A stretch of DNA of 64,000 nt from Begonia masoniana (lineage: Eukaryota > Streptophyta > Magnoliopsida > Cucurbitales > Begoniaceae). Numbering within the stretch: position 1 is the first letter of the stretch; every line of letters begins with the position of its first letter. Below the pieces are notes generated by a model, which did not search any database, had not been told where the DNA came from, and saw nothing but the letters and a program-made list of their open reading frames with translations. The stretch lies in the NCBI GenBank assembly GCA_022432975.1, contig CM039510.1, positions 10,074,414-10,138,413 on the forward strand, read 5' to 3'. The translations under genes and the position numbers were made by a program. This document shows, piece after piece, positions 50,810-61,400 of the stretch.

Positions 50810-52079
50810 TGATGGGATTTGGGGTGCCCACCGTGACACTCGAATCACATTTGCGGAAGCTAAACACAGAGGAGAGAAACACGCTGAAGAAACGATGAAA
50901 AGCAGAGGAGAAGATAAATAGAAAATGGCGTAAATGGTGAGAAATGATACCAGTCGAAGTGGGAGGTGGGTGAGTCGAATAATACTCAGAGAACACCGTC
51001 TGGAATGAAGGGAATCCTTGCCGGTTGGTAGACGTCAGATTAGTGCTACATCGGAAAAGCTTCTTCCGCAGAAGGAGCTCTAGCATCGGACACAAGCCCT
51101 GCATCATTGTTTCTTCCACAGAAGAAACCGGCGGTGAAGATGGATGGTGAAAACCCGAAGCTGGCTGAGGAGTCGAAGTCGGTAGCTCTCAGCGCATGAC
51201 TTCCCGAAGAGAAGACAACAACCTTTGGGCATGGGTTTCGCTGCCTCCCCGCTTTCTATTCGCGATAGAAAGAGGCGAAGGTGACTGAGAGTATTCCCGA
51301 GCAACCCAAGCTCGGAATACAATGGGTGATGGTTCCACCGGGTGCCACGCACCGCCGGGGAGAGCACCATGAAGAGAAAGCTTCCGAAGCTTCTCTGGAG
51401 AGGAAATCGTTCCACTCAGTTTCCAAATATTTCATTCATTAACTGACTAACTAAACTATTACAATGGAGAAGAGAAAGCTTAAATACAAAGGAGAAAAGC
51501 TTCACAAGATTCGGGTGGAAGGAAGAAGGAGCGCTGCAAAATCTGCTCGTTTATAGCCGTTGGGCACTGAATCGGGTGAACTAAATCTGTTGGGTGAACC
51601 AGTGGCTATTCTGGTTCTTCATGTTGAATTGGGTTAATTTCTTTTTGGGTTTTTATCTTCTCATGGGCTTAATTTAAGCTTGTATGGCCAACCTCCTCAT
51701 GGGTTTTAATCTTCCTCATGGCTTGATAATGGGCTCGGGCCAAACTACCTTTGCTCCTTCTTGCACGCCAGTTGTTCGATGAAAGTCCCCAATGAGCGGA
51801 CAGCTTCTTCTCCTTGCCTTGGTTCAATCCTACCCTTCGTAAAGACTATTACAAATGTGCAAACTAACAAATACAAGGCTAAAGTTTGCCAATTACAAAG
51901 TCATGGAAATAAATACTAAGTTCCTTACAAAAATTTAGGAAAAAGGAAATTACATAAATTTGTCTAAGGGGAGACAAATTCCCTCTTCCATTTTGGGTTG
52001 TCACCTACAAACCTTAGCAAACATATTAGACCATAAAATTGGTTAGGAGACATACCTTAACGGACCACGGGGTACATCA
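50810..52079 (-). mobile_element. Solo LTR (family S-related), minus orientation, TSD GAGTG
   Basis: 1,270 bp, plus strand TGATGGGATTTGGGG..GGGTACATCA, flanked by GAGTG at 50,805-50,809 and 52,080-52,084. On the minus strand it starts TGATGTACCCCGTGGTCC, like the starts of the LTRs at 42,779 and 48,556, and shares GGGAATTTGTCTCCCC about 110 bp in. It separates copia-2 protease from the pre-integrase region. The relationship to the other two is at the level of termini and one internal motif, so they form a diverged family rather than recent copies. Confidence 0.8.
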
Positions 52080-52084
52080 GAGTG

Positions 52085-53211
52085 TAACGAGATACAATGG
52101 TCGTTTTACCAATATGAGATATTAGTAACCTGGAGTTATTGGCTGTTACCACTACACGACTCCCTTTATACTCCACCATCTCTTACAGCTTTCCCTCATC
52201 ACTGGTCATATGATTCGAACAACCGGAGTCGACGATCCAATCTTTATCATAGTCAATTCGCCATGGTACTGTCACTGTGAATGCCGATTCATCTTCTTCC
52301 AGAGCCAGAGATGCGACAGCATCCCAATCATCATCACTTGAATTTTTTGTTTTTGAGGTCACTATGTTTTCTTTGACATTTGTTTTCTTGGACCAACAAT
52401 CTTTTGCCATGTGGCCCTTTTTCCCGCAGTTGTGGCAGTTACCATCAAACCTCTTGTTTTGCCTGGACGAATTACTCGATTTTCATTCTTCTGAGCTCCC
52501 CTTGACCGAGGGTTCCCATGATGATATACTGTCATCATTCTTCCATGATCCTTTGCCACTATTCAGTTTAGACCACTCTTTGTTCTTCTTGACAAAGAGT
52601 GCTTATTCCTCACTCTTCCATGAGCTTCCACCGATCTCTTTGGCCATTGTTTCTTGGTCAAATAGTAGATTTTCAAAATCCACTAATGACGGTTGAGTAG
52701 GCCACCCTTGTATGGCAGTAACAAAGCCACTGTACCTTGGATTCAAACCATGAATGATGATTCTTCTCATTCTTGGTTCCTTGATTTTGGCTTCAAGATC
52801 CAGCTCAGAAATTTCCCGACACAAGATCTTTACCTTGTGAAAATACTGATTGATCGTCATATCACGCTGCTTGATAGATAATAACTCATTTTCAAGGAGT
52901 TGTAATCTCATGTCATTTTATCGTGAGAAGAGTGCTTGGAAAGTGTCCCAAGTTGATTTCGGTGTTTCAGCTTGCCTAATGTGCTCCAGCATTTCCTCAT
53001 CTATTGTGCTCTTCATCGCGAACATGGTCTTTCCTGCCTTAATCCTCCACTTCCGGGCGTTATTTTCATCTGTTGGGATCGTGGTTTCATTACTACCAAT
53101 GATGTCCCACAGATCCTGACCTTGCAAATATGACTCCATGCACATTGTCCATGTGTTATAATTTGTGTTGGTGAGTTTCTTGATACCTTCCACAACTTGA
53201 AGGTCATTCAT
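52085..53211 (-). pseudogene. Copia-2 gag and protease
   Basis: Starts at the ATG whose complement ends at 53,211: MNDLQVVEGIKKLTNTNYN, typical of copia gag (LxGxNYxxW-like NYNTWTMCMESYL). A frameshift near 52,915 precedes LLENELLSIKQRDMTINQYF and ELDLEAKIKEPRMRRIIIHG; breaks follow near 52,600. Then the CCHC knuckle CHNCGKKGHMAKDC (about 52,445-52,400) and protease motif DWIVDSGCSNHMT (about 52,240-52,200). The rest of protease continues to 52,085, where the solo LTR begins. The two visible frameshifts make it non-functional as read. Confidence 0.9.
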
Positions 53212-53369
53212 TGTTTTGGCAGAACTCCAACACTACCAAACAAATTTTTGACTCTAAACTTTTAGAACACAAAAACACTCCCCAAATAATCTCTAAAAAA
53301 TTTTCTGATGTGGAAGATCAATTAAAAACCACAACCACAGAGCATACTAAATTTAAAGAAATCACTCAG

Positions 53370-53381
53370 GCTCTGATACCA
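53370..53381 (-). promoter_or_regulatory. Copia-2 primer binding site (initiator tRNA-Met type)
   Basis: GCTCTGATACCA on the plus strand is the exact reverse complement of TGGTATCAGAGC, three bases from the 5' LTR boundary at 53,385. Confidence 0.92.
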
Positions 53382-53384
53382 TTT

Positions 53385-53767
53385 TGTTGAACACAATAAA
53401 GAAAAATACATATAAGAAAATACTATACAAGCCAAATACTTTGTCTTTATTTTCTTGCACTCACTATCTCTCACGGAGATTTGAATTTTGTAAATGAGAT
53501 CCTTTGAACTCTCTCCTTAAGCCTCTATTTATAGAGGCTAGGGAGACACAAGAAGAAACAAATTCTTCTTCTTCTAGCCACAAAAAGAATAGTGAATGTA
53601 GCCATCAAAGGAATAGTAAATGCAGCCGTCAAAGAAATAACAAATGCAGCCGTCAAAGGAATAGTGAATGGAGACTTTAAAGTCTCTATTCACACATGAG
53701 GAATCTTTACAAATAATCGCATCTCATAGATAGATGGTTGTTGGTTGGACGACAATGAATATCAACA
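53385..53767 (-). repeat. Copia-2 5' LTR (383 bp)
   Basis: Pairs with 46,299-46,657. The minus-strand TATA box (TATAAATAGAGG) lies within a palindrome: stem AGCCTCTA, loop TTTA, stem TAGAGGCT at 53,520-53,539. It has four copies of the 23-24-bp internal repeat, which accounts for the 24-bp length difference from the 3' LTR. Confidence 0.93.
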
Positions 53768-54808
53768 AAAGTGAGGTTCTAAATTCATATTTTCAAAAAT
53801 AGATCAAAACCAAAACGAACCGGTGTTATATATATATATATATATTTATTTATTTAAACGATTCATGTATATATTTAGAGAAATGGTTGACAGTAAGAAG
53901 GAAGCTTGTACCATCCCAAGGAAGCACTTTATAATGTGAGCTTTGCTAATAGAAGGGCTCTTCTCTTCCCTTCATTGTGCTTATGACTGACTTGCCGTTG
54001 CTGACATAGAGTTAACAAATGGATGTAAGTAGAACCACTGTGGTGAGAACTCCTGTTCCAAAGGCATGGACCAACTAAACTAGATTCTAAAACGAGTCAA
54101 ATCTGACTCAAATCAAGCACAAATCAAAAATCCCAAAACCAAATTGAATAAGAAAAGAACCAAACAAAATTGAAAAAATAAGTTTAGTGCTGTTCATATC
54201 CGAACCAAACCCATTCAATTTCAAAAATTTTTGAACGAAACTGATTGTTCGGTTCTAATTAAAGTGTAACTAAACCAAATCAGCTATATTGTACTCCTAA
54301 GTGCAAGAGATAAATTATTTTTCAATGGTCCCACAATCTATTTTCGTCATAAAACATGTGTGCTAATTTTTTTTATCAATATCATATGTCTAATTAGTGA
54401 AAATACTTGGAGTAATTTGGATATCATTTCATGTCACTTTTAAATGAAGTTAATTAAGAATATTTTATTTAATCTTCAAATAGTTAAACCAAAGTCAATC
54501 AGTTTACTCAAACTAAGTATTATATTTGATAAGCATAAATTACGGACTACAAAAATTATCACGTGGCTTTTATGAAAAATAAATGGGAGACTTATTTTAA
54601 AAACAAAATTAATACCATTATTTTTATTAAAAAGTAATGGTTTATAGTTGAATTTAGAAGAATATTTTAACTTCAAGTCAATTGGTAATATTACGTTGAT
54701 TTTTATAATTCTAATATCTAATTTTCTGTCATGACCTCCGCTAATTAATTGATGCAATTAATATATTATTTTAATTATTTATAATTTATTTTAAGGATAA
54801 TTATTAAT
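53768..54808. other. Intergenic sequence with TA microsatellite and AACCAAA-type repeat
   Basis: No gene. It includes a (TA)n run at about 53,829-53,846 and, at 54,110-54,300, many GAACCAAA/CCGAACC words like the repeat in the GLR intron. The rest is plain AT-rich sequence; the short frame at 54,476-54,757 is not convincing. Confidence 0.45.
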
Positions 54809-55130
54809 AAAAATTCTAAACTATAAGATCAATGATAAAATAAATCTTAAATTATATTTGTTAACAAAAAAAAATATTAAATTATCATTCTCTAATAATT
54901 CAATTCTTTGCGATCGTCTGCAATTCAAATGAGATTGTCTGCACTTGAAATGAGTGCAAAATGCACAAAAGAACTTTCACGAGGTCGCCTGCAATTAAAA
55001 TGCCGTCGATCGCGCCTGAGTTTAACGACATGAGAGTTGATTTGTTAACATAAAATAATTTAAAGTTTGTTTTGTTCACGAATATAGTTTAAAGTTTGTT
55101 TTGTCATTTACTCTATAGTTTTAAGTTTTT
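54809..55130. mobile_element. Non-autonomous inverted-repeat element, copy B
   Basis: About 322 bp with roughly 75-bp imperfect terminal inverted repeats. The left arm ATTCTAAACTATAAGATCAATG..TTGTTAACAAAAA matches the reverse complement of the right arm CTTAAAACTATAGAGTAAATG..GTGAACAAAACAAA. The centre holds GCGATCGTCTGCAATTCAAATG and GCACTTGAAATGAGTGCAAAA, shared with copy A at 28,170-28,622. It lies about 330 bp upstream of the RRP44 start codon. No coding capacity. Confidence 0.75.
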
Positions 55131-55306
55131 TTTTTTTAATTTTAATTATTGCACTAATTATAAATGATACGTGATTGAGTAAATAAAATTAAAGTGTAGA
55201 TTAAAATATAAAATTAACATTACTCAGAATAAATTTTAAATTACGGCGTAAATTTAACATTATTCGAAATAAATTTCAAAATGATTTATAGTTTTTATTA
55301 AATTGT

Positions 55307-55314
55307 TATAAAAT
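55307..55314 (+). promoter_or_regulatory. Possible TATA box of RRP44
   Basis: TATAAAAT at 55,307, about 143 bp before the start codon. Housekeeping plant promoters are often TATA-less, and the region is AT-rich, so this could be chance. Confidence 0.3.
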
Positions 55315-55456
55315 GATGTTTGTAGTAAATTTAAAACACCGTTTGAAACCCTGGGAGACGATGCAGCTGATGAAATAACATTAGTACTTGCCCCTGTTCC
55401 GCCATTGTCAACCTAAAGCGAAGCAAAGGGAGCAGCAGGGAAGGCGGAGAGAAAAG

Positions 55457-58400
55457 ATGTTGCACAGCAAGTCCTTCGTCAAGAAAACCAAGTCTGGCAA
55501 AGTAATGAAGGTCCGTGTCTTCGCTCAATTCTCCCCTCACCTTTAACAATTCCTTTCTCTTCTCACCTTATCATTTTCTGCTATGTTTTGATGGCGAATT
55601 CGTGCTTTTCTGCAGCAAGTGAGAGAACACTACCTTAGAGACGACATTTATTGTGGAGCTTTAATCTGTAGTATTTGTGATTCTTCGGTTGCTCGCTTGA
55701 GTGCTTTTCCTGCTCCTATTCTTGTTCTCGACACAAATGTCGTTCTCACTCAGGTTTACTTTTAGTTCTTCCCAAAAAGTTGCCTTTGCCTTTTGAGTGT
55801 TCGTTTCTCCATCCAATTGAGTACTTTGCAGATTGATTTGCTGGAGAATCCGGCGATTGATGATATTGTTATACTGTCCGTCGTGCTGGACGAGGTTAGA
55901 AACAATAATTTGTCGATCTATAACAGAGTCCGAGCTCTCTGCAGCAACACTCTTAGAAGATTTTTCATATTCTCAAATGAACATCACAAGTATGTTTTCT
56001 GTTTGTCTTCATGCTTTCCTTATAATCTACTACTGGTGATGCACCATTTTAATGAGAAAAATTTGCTCTTTCAACATGGAAATATGCTGAAAATCTTAAG
56101 GTTTCAAATTGACTGTCCATACCTCATCTTGTAACAGTAATCAGAGCTGTTCAGTCAGTTCATGAGATGGAGTAAATATTATTGCTGTCTGAAGTTCTAT
56201 CATAATTGGACGGCTGTTGTTCTTTCAGATATAAATTAATTGAAATTTAAGATTTTTATCTATGTTGGCCTCTGCTTATGGTAAATTGGTTTCTCATCAG
56301 GACTCTGGAGGTAACTCTACCTCTATTATGTCTGATTATAGCTGCCATTTCTAATGAGCTCCTTTTGAAACGTGAAGTCTCAGAAAGAAAATTACTCTGC
56401 CTATCGGAATTATGCTTGTCTGAGCATATTTTCTATTATTTATGTATTGTAAATCCAATAGGGGCTTTCTTTTGTTATTGTTCTATGCCAATGTCCTGGT
56501 GTTTCTCTTTGCTGTTTTTCATGCGATTATTGGAACTGTTAAACCTTGTCAAGTAATATTAATCAGTTTTAGATGTTGTCTCTACAGGGATACATACATT
56601 AAAGATATGGGTGGAGAAAGTAAAAATGACCGCAATGACCGAGGTTTGTAAAATCATTAGTTATAATTATTATTTTATATCATGGTTTTTTTATCACATT
56701 CATGTCATTAAATACATGTTATTTATAATTGTTGTTCTTAGATTTCATCTAATTTGTGGCATCAACTTTTTAAACATAATTGAACAGCCATTCGAGTGGC
56801 CACACAGTGGTATCAAAGTCACCTCGGAAGTGGAGCTCGTGTTTTGCTTATAACTAATGACAGAGAGAATAAACGAAAGGCCATTGAAGAGGGAATTTCT
56901 GCAGAGACAGGTATATATGTCTTTGTGCTTGTTTGTTGTCATGTTATCATCTGGATATGTTCTTTGTACTGAATTGCTTACTGCAAATCTTTCTCGTGAA
57001 CTCTCATTTTTTTTTTCAGTTGAATCATATGTTAAATCATTGGGGCAACCAGATTTGCTTGACCTGCTTGTGCATTCCACAAGTGGAGATACAGGTATGG
57101 AGGAAGTTGAAGATTTGAGACCATCAAAGAGAAAAGGCATTTATACAGAGGTATCGTATTTGGGCCAGCTAATCTACACTTTTCATTTGTAAATTATGTG
57201 CTTCATGAAATGGCGTGTCTTTGTATTTTTTTTTTTAATTCTTTCTGAAAGGTAGTCTTCCTTTTTTTCTCTTCAGCATAAGCCCATATCAGAGATCACA
57301 GCAGGTTTGCATCGTGGTATATTCCATCAAGGAAAACTTCGTGTTAATCGTTACAATCCATTTGAAGCATACGTGGGAAGTGAGAGTATTGGTGATGAAA
57401 TAATTATATATGGGCGAACAAGCATGAACAGGGCCTTTGATGGTGACATAGTGGCAGTGGAATTGCTACCCCAAGACCAGTGGCATGAGGAGAAGTCTTT
57501 AGCAATAGTTGATGAAGGTAAAGACATTATGATGGTTCATCCTTTTTGGGTTTTTTTTTTCTTTGGAAGGAGTGAGAAAGATAGGATTAATCTCACTGAC
57601 TTATATCACCCCAGAGTAAGGAAAGAAGTGGAAGAATTTATTTTTATCGCATTCTCTAGGTAGATCAATGTAATAAAGATGTCTTAGCAGGTTATTTACA
57701 TAACTGTTTCAACAAGATCCCTTGGTAATCATGTAAGATTTCTCCTTTCGCTACAAATCAATTTCCTTGTCCACAAGTTTATTACTCATGACTACTATAT
57801 CAATATTTAAGTGTGGGATTATGCTTCATGACCATATTCAGCTTTGCTTGGATGAAAATGATGTAACCATGGTAATTATGTGTTGGTACAGAAGTTTTGA
57901 GTTGTCTTTTTTTTTTTTAATTTTCTGTTACACCTTTGCAGAAGATGAAGTGGGAGAAGATGTGCGCCTTGTCCCTGCAAGTGCTGATGATGCCCCTAGA
58001 TCTGCAGCTTTACCAAACGGTGGAGAGTCCAATTCAGGATCTTGTCGGCCATCTGGATGTGTTATTGGCATTATAAAGCGAAACTGGCATGCGTAAGTTC
58101 AAACTTGCTGAAGATTTTATGTTAGGTCATATCATGTTTCTTCTCATTTTGGACTAAGCAAGGAAATAAGGTATTTTTTTGGATATTAGTAATAAAATAT
58201 AAACCATATCATTAAATTTTTGTCTTTAAGTACATCCTAATTAACTATTGAGAGCATTAAATTAGCACGTAGTATGCAAAGTTCTGGAAGGTCTCTGTGA
58301 AGATCTAATTTAAATTGAAAATCTATGTGGGATAAAATATAGTTGATATCAGACGCATCACATATGTTTGTCATTTTGACTTAAAAAAGTTTTTGTCCTT

Positions 58401-61400
58401 GGTTTTCCTTCTCACTTTGTTCAGTAATGGGATGCAGTGTCTGATATGATTTGGTTAATATGCAGTTATTGTGGATCCTTAGTGCCAATGCCTATGCCTG
58501 CCGGAAGTGGTGGTATTGCTTATGCCTTATTTGTATCTAAAGATCGGAGAATTCCAAAAATTCGGATTCAAACTCGACAGCTTGAGAATCTTATGGACAA
58601 GAGAATCATGGTGGCTGTTGATTCTTGGGACCGTGTCTCAAGACATCCTTCAGGTCATTATGTTCGAACTATAGGAGGAATAGGAGATAGAGATACTGAA
58701 AGTGAGGTACGTAGTAATTTGTGCACCTATCTTCTTTTATGTGCAAGTGATGAGTGGAAAAAAGGAATAAGAGAGGGGCAATGACCATTATTTGTGCCAA
58801 GTTTACTCTTAAAACAGAAAAAATGCAGCGTGAATAAATTTAGAGTAAATCACTGTTTTTGACTTCTCCCAGAAAGATGAAGAAATCGTGAATAAGTAAA
58901 ATTGCAATTCGTGAGTATTTCCTATTGTGATTCTAGTGTTATCAATCGGGGTTTGTGGTTTTATGCAGGTGGTTTTGATTGAGAATGATATTAACTCTAA
59001 ACCCTTTTCTTCTCAAGTTCTGGCTTGCTTGCCACCATTACCATGGTCAGTTTCTTTTGATGATTTGGCAAATCCCATTCGGCAGGACTTGCGACACTTG
59101 TGTGTCTTTAGTGTGGATCCTCCTGGTCTGTGAGCAATTTGATATGCTTTTATTTCCCCTCTTACTTGCGAGCTGTGAGATCAGTTTTTATGCCCATAAT
59201 AATGCTGAAATACGTTTGCCTTTGATTTATATAGGATGTAAGGACATTGATGATGCACTCCACTGTATGACTCTTCCAAATGGGAATTTTGAAGTTGGAG
59301 TTCGTATCCTTTTGCTTGCGACATAATAGGGCAGAATATGTCTAAATTGTTTGTAGATACACTGTTTCTTTACTCAAGATTGAGCCAGGACCTGTTAGGG
59401 TATTGTTTGAACACCCAATTTTGAATTTAATTTGGTAATGGTCTTTTGCCAGGTTCAAGTGCACTTCCTTCTTTCTGTGCCAAAAACTAATTTTGGCCTC
59501 TTTTTCACATTTTTTTGTCTTGAGTTTTGGTGTGTCTTAATTATATTCAATTAGATATTGCCGATGTAACAAATTTTGTGTATCCTGGCACTCCATTGGA
59601 TGAGGAAGCTGCACAAAGGGGTACATCTGTTTACCTTGTTGAGCGGAGGATTGACATGCTTCCAAAGCCTTTGACAGAAGGTTTCAACCCCTCTCTTAGT
59701 TGTTATCATGATCCCTTGATATTCGATGATGATTCCTCGATTACTGTTTTTAGAATACATCTCATTTTAATAAAAACTTTTCTTACAGATATATGTTCTC
59801 TTCGGGCTGATGTGGAAAGGCTAGCTTTCTCTGTTATTTGGGTATGTAATTTTACTAAGATTATATCAACCTTTATGGAGAATAAGTTTATTTATACTTC
59901 ATATAAGCACTATAACTTTATTTATAATGCATATAAGTACTATGTGTTTGTTGACGGTAGGTGTATACAGTCTGGTCGAATATCTTTTACTCTGAAAATG
60001 CATCATGGAAATTCATAATAGGTTTCTTTTCTTGAAGAGAATTGATGAAGTCATTTGTCATTTCACTGAGTGTAATTTAACTCCACATAAGGGGAAAAAT
60101 ATAAAATTCTTTGTTGGTAGTTCTGGGGCAAAATTTATATTTTCATTCTTTGTCTGTCTTACAAAAATCTCACTGATAAACATCACCTACTTGGTTGTTG
60201 CTCTGTGCAACTTTCTTATTTACATACAACTGATTCTGTGCGCATTCACTACTTGATTTTCAGGAAATGACACCTAATGCTGAGATTATTTCTACAAGGT
60301 ACACGAAAAGTGTCATAAAGTCTTGTGCAGCATTGTCTTATGTTGAAGCTCAAGCAAGGATGGATGACAGGTTCTTCTCAATTCCATGTTTCGTTGTGAA
60401 ATTATGTTTCATTTTATATATTGTTGGAAAGATTAGGGTGCTTTGATGCCGTAGTGCTGATAGTGGTTTTGACTCATTACTCTCTAATATGAGGATCATA
60501 CCATGAAATCTTCATATTTACCAGTTCAGCTAACATTGTAGGTGAATGCAATATGCTGGTGTAATTGGAAATGAGTGAGATGATGGATCCTTGTCATGGA
60601 TCTGAGATTATGCTATCTAAATGTGGTCATTTATTTTTAATTCTAATATTTCTATCTTGGAGGGATAATTAGAAATGAGTCTCTATATCGCACCCACTTG
60701 CATAGCTAAATGTGGTCATTTATTGCTAACAATAGGTTATGAATGAGAGTATGGTTGTTAGATTGAATCTCTGACTGGAAAGCTGCTTTAGTTACTGCAT
60801 TGAATTGATCAGTGTCGTGTGGAATAAATTAAGTAGTTATACCCATTGGTTTCCCAAATTTCCTAGTGGTGGCATGTGCATACTGTCAGTGAGAAAGAAA
60901 AATTTTGATTTTTCAAAAATTTAAAGGGAAAATAAAGGTGTAACCATTTCCATATGCCATTATATGTTATATAAAGAATTATATGTATTTTATGAACTTT
61001 TAGCTCCTATGAAAAACATATTTTTTGTAGTTTCTTTCTTCATCATTACAAGTTTATCTAAACTAATCTAGCAAAAAATTGCAACTCTATTAATCATTTA
61101 AATGTGTTTACCAGGGTAAATCTGGGGAAGAATTTTATTGACATTTATTATAGTGAACAATCCTGTACTTTCTAAGAAAAAAACTGTGGTCAATTTGTTT
61201 CTTTGGGTAAACTTTTGTAGCCGATTGATGGATCCAGTGACAGCAGATTTGAGAAACATGAATGCTTTAGCCAAGGTATGCATGCGTTGGGCCATTACTG
61301 TTGGGGGATTGGTGTTTGTTAATGCCAAATACAATGACAATAATGCACTCTCATTTGTATGTCTTTCGGGAACTTGATTTTTTTATGTTGTTTGACAGAC

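Larger units (their letters stand above)
46299..53767 (-). mobile_element. Copia-2: Ty1/copia element, minus orientation, TSD AAAGT, host of two solo LTRs
   Basis: LTRs 46,299-46,657 (3' LTR) and 53,385-53,767 (5' LTR) begin TGTTGA and end TCAACA on the plus strand. AAAGT flanks both sides (46,294-46,298; 53,768-53,772). The PBS (GCTCTGATACCA at 53,370-53,381, reverse complement of TGGTATCAGAGC) and the polypurine tract (CTCCCCCTCAA at 46,658-46,668, reverse complement) are in place. Gag, protease, integrase, RT and RNase H follow in copia order. Two solo LTRs (48,556-49,758 and 50,810-52,079) are inside. Without them the element is about 5.0 kb, a normal copia size. Gag style suggests the Tork (Tnt1-like) lineage, from recall. 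Confidence 0.93.

Noticed and set aside
59551..59760. Antisense or alternative small ORFs within RRP44 introns and exons
   Set aside because: They are frame shadows with no family resemblance, while the sense exons account for the coding signal.
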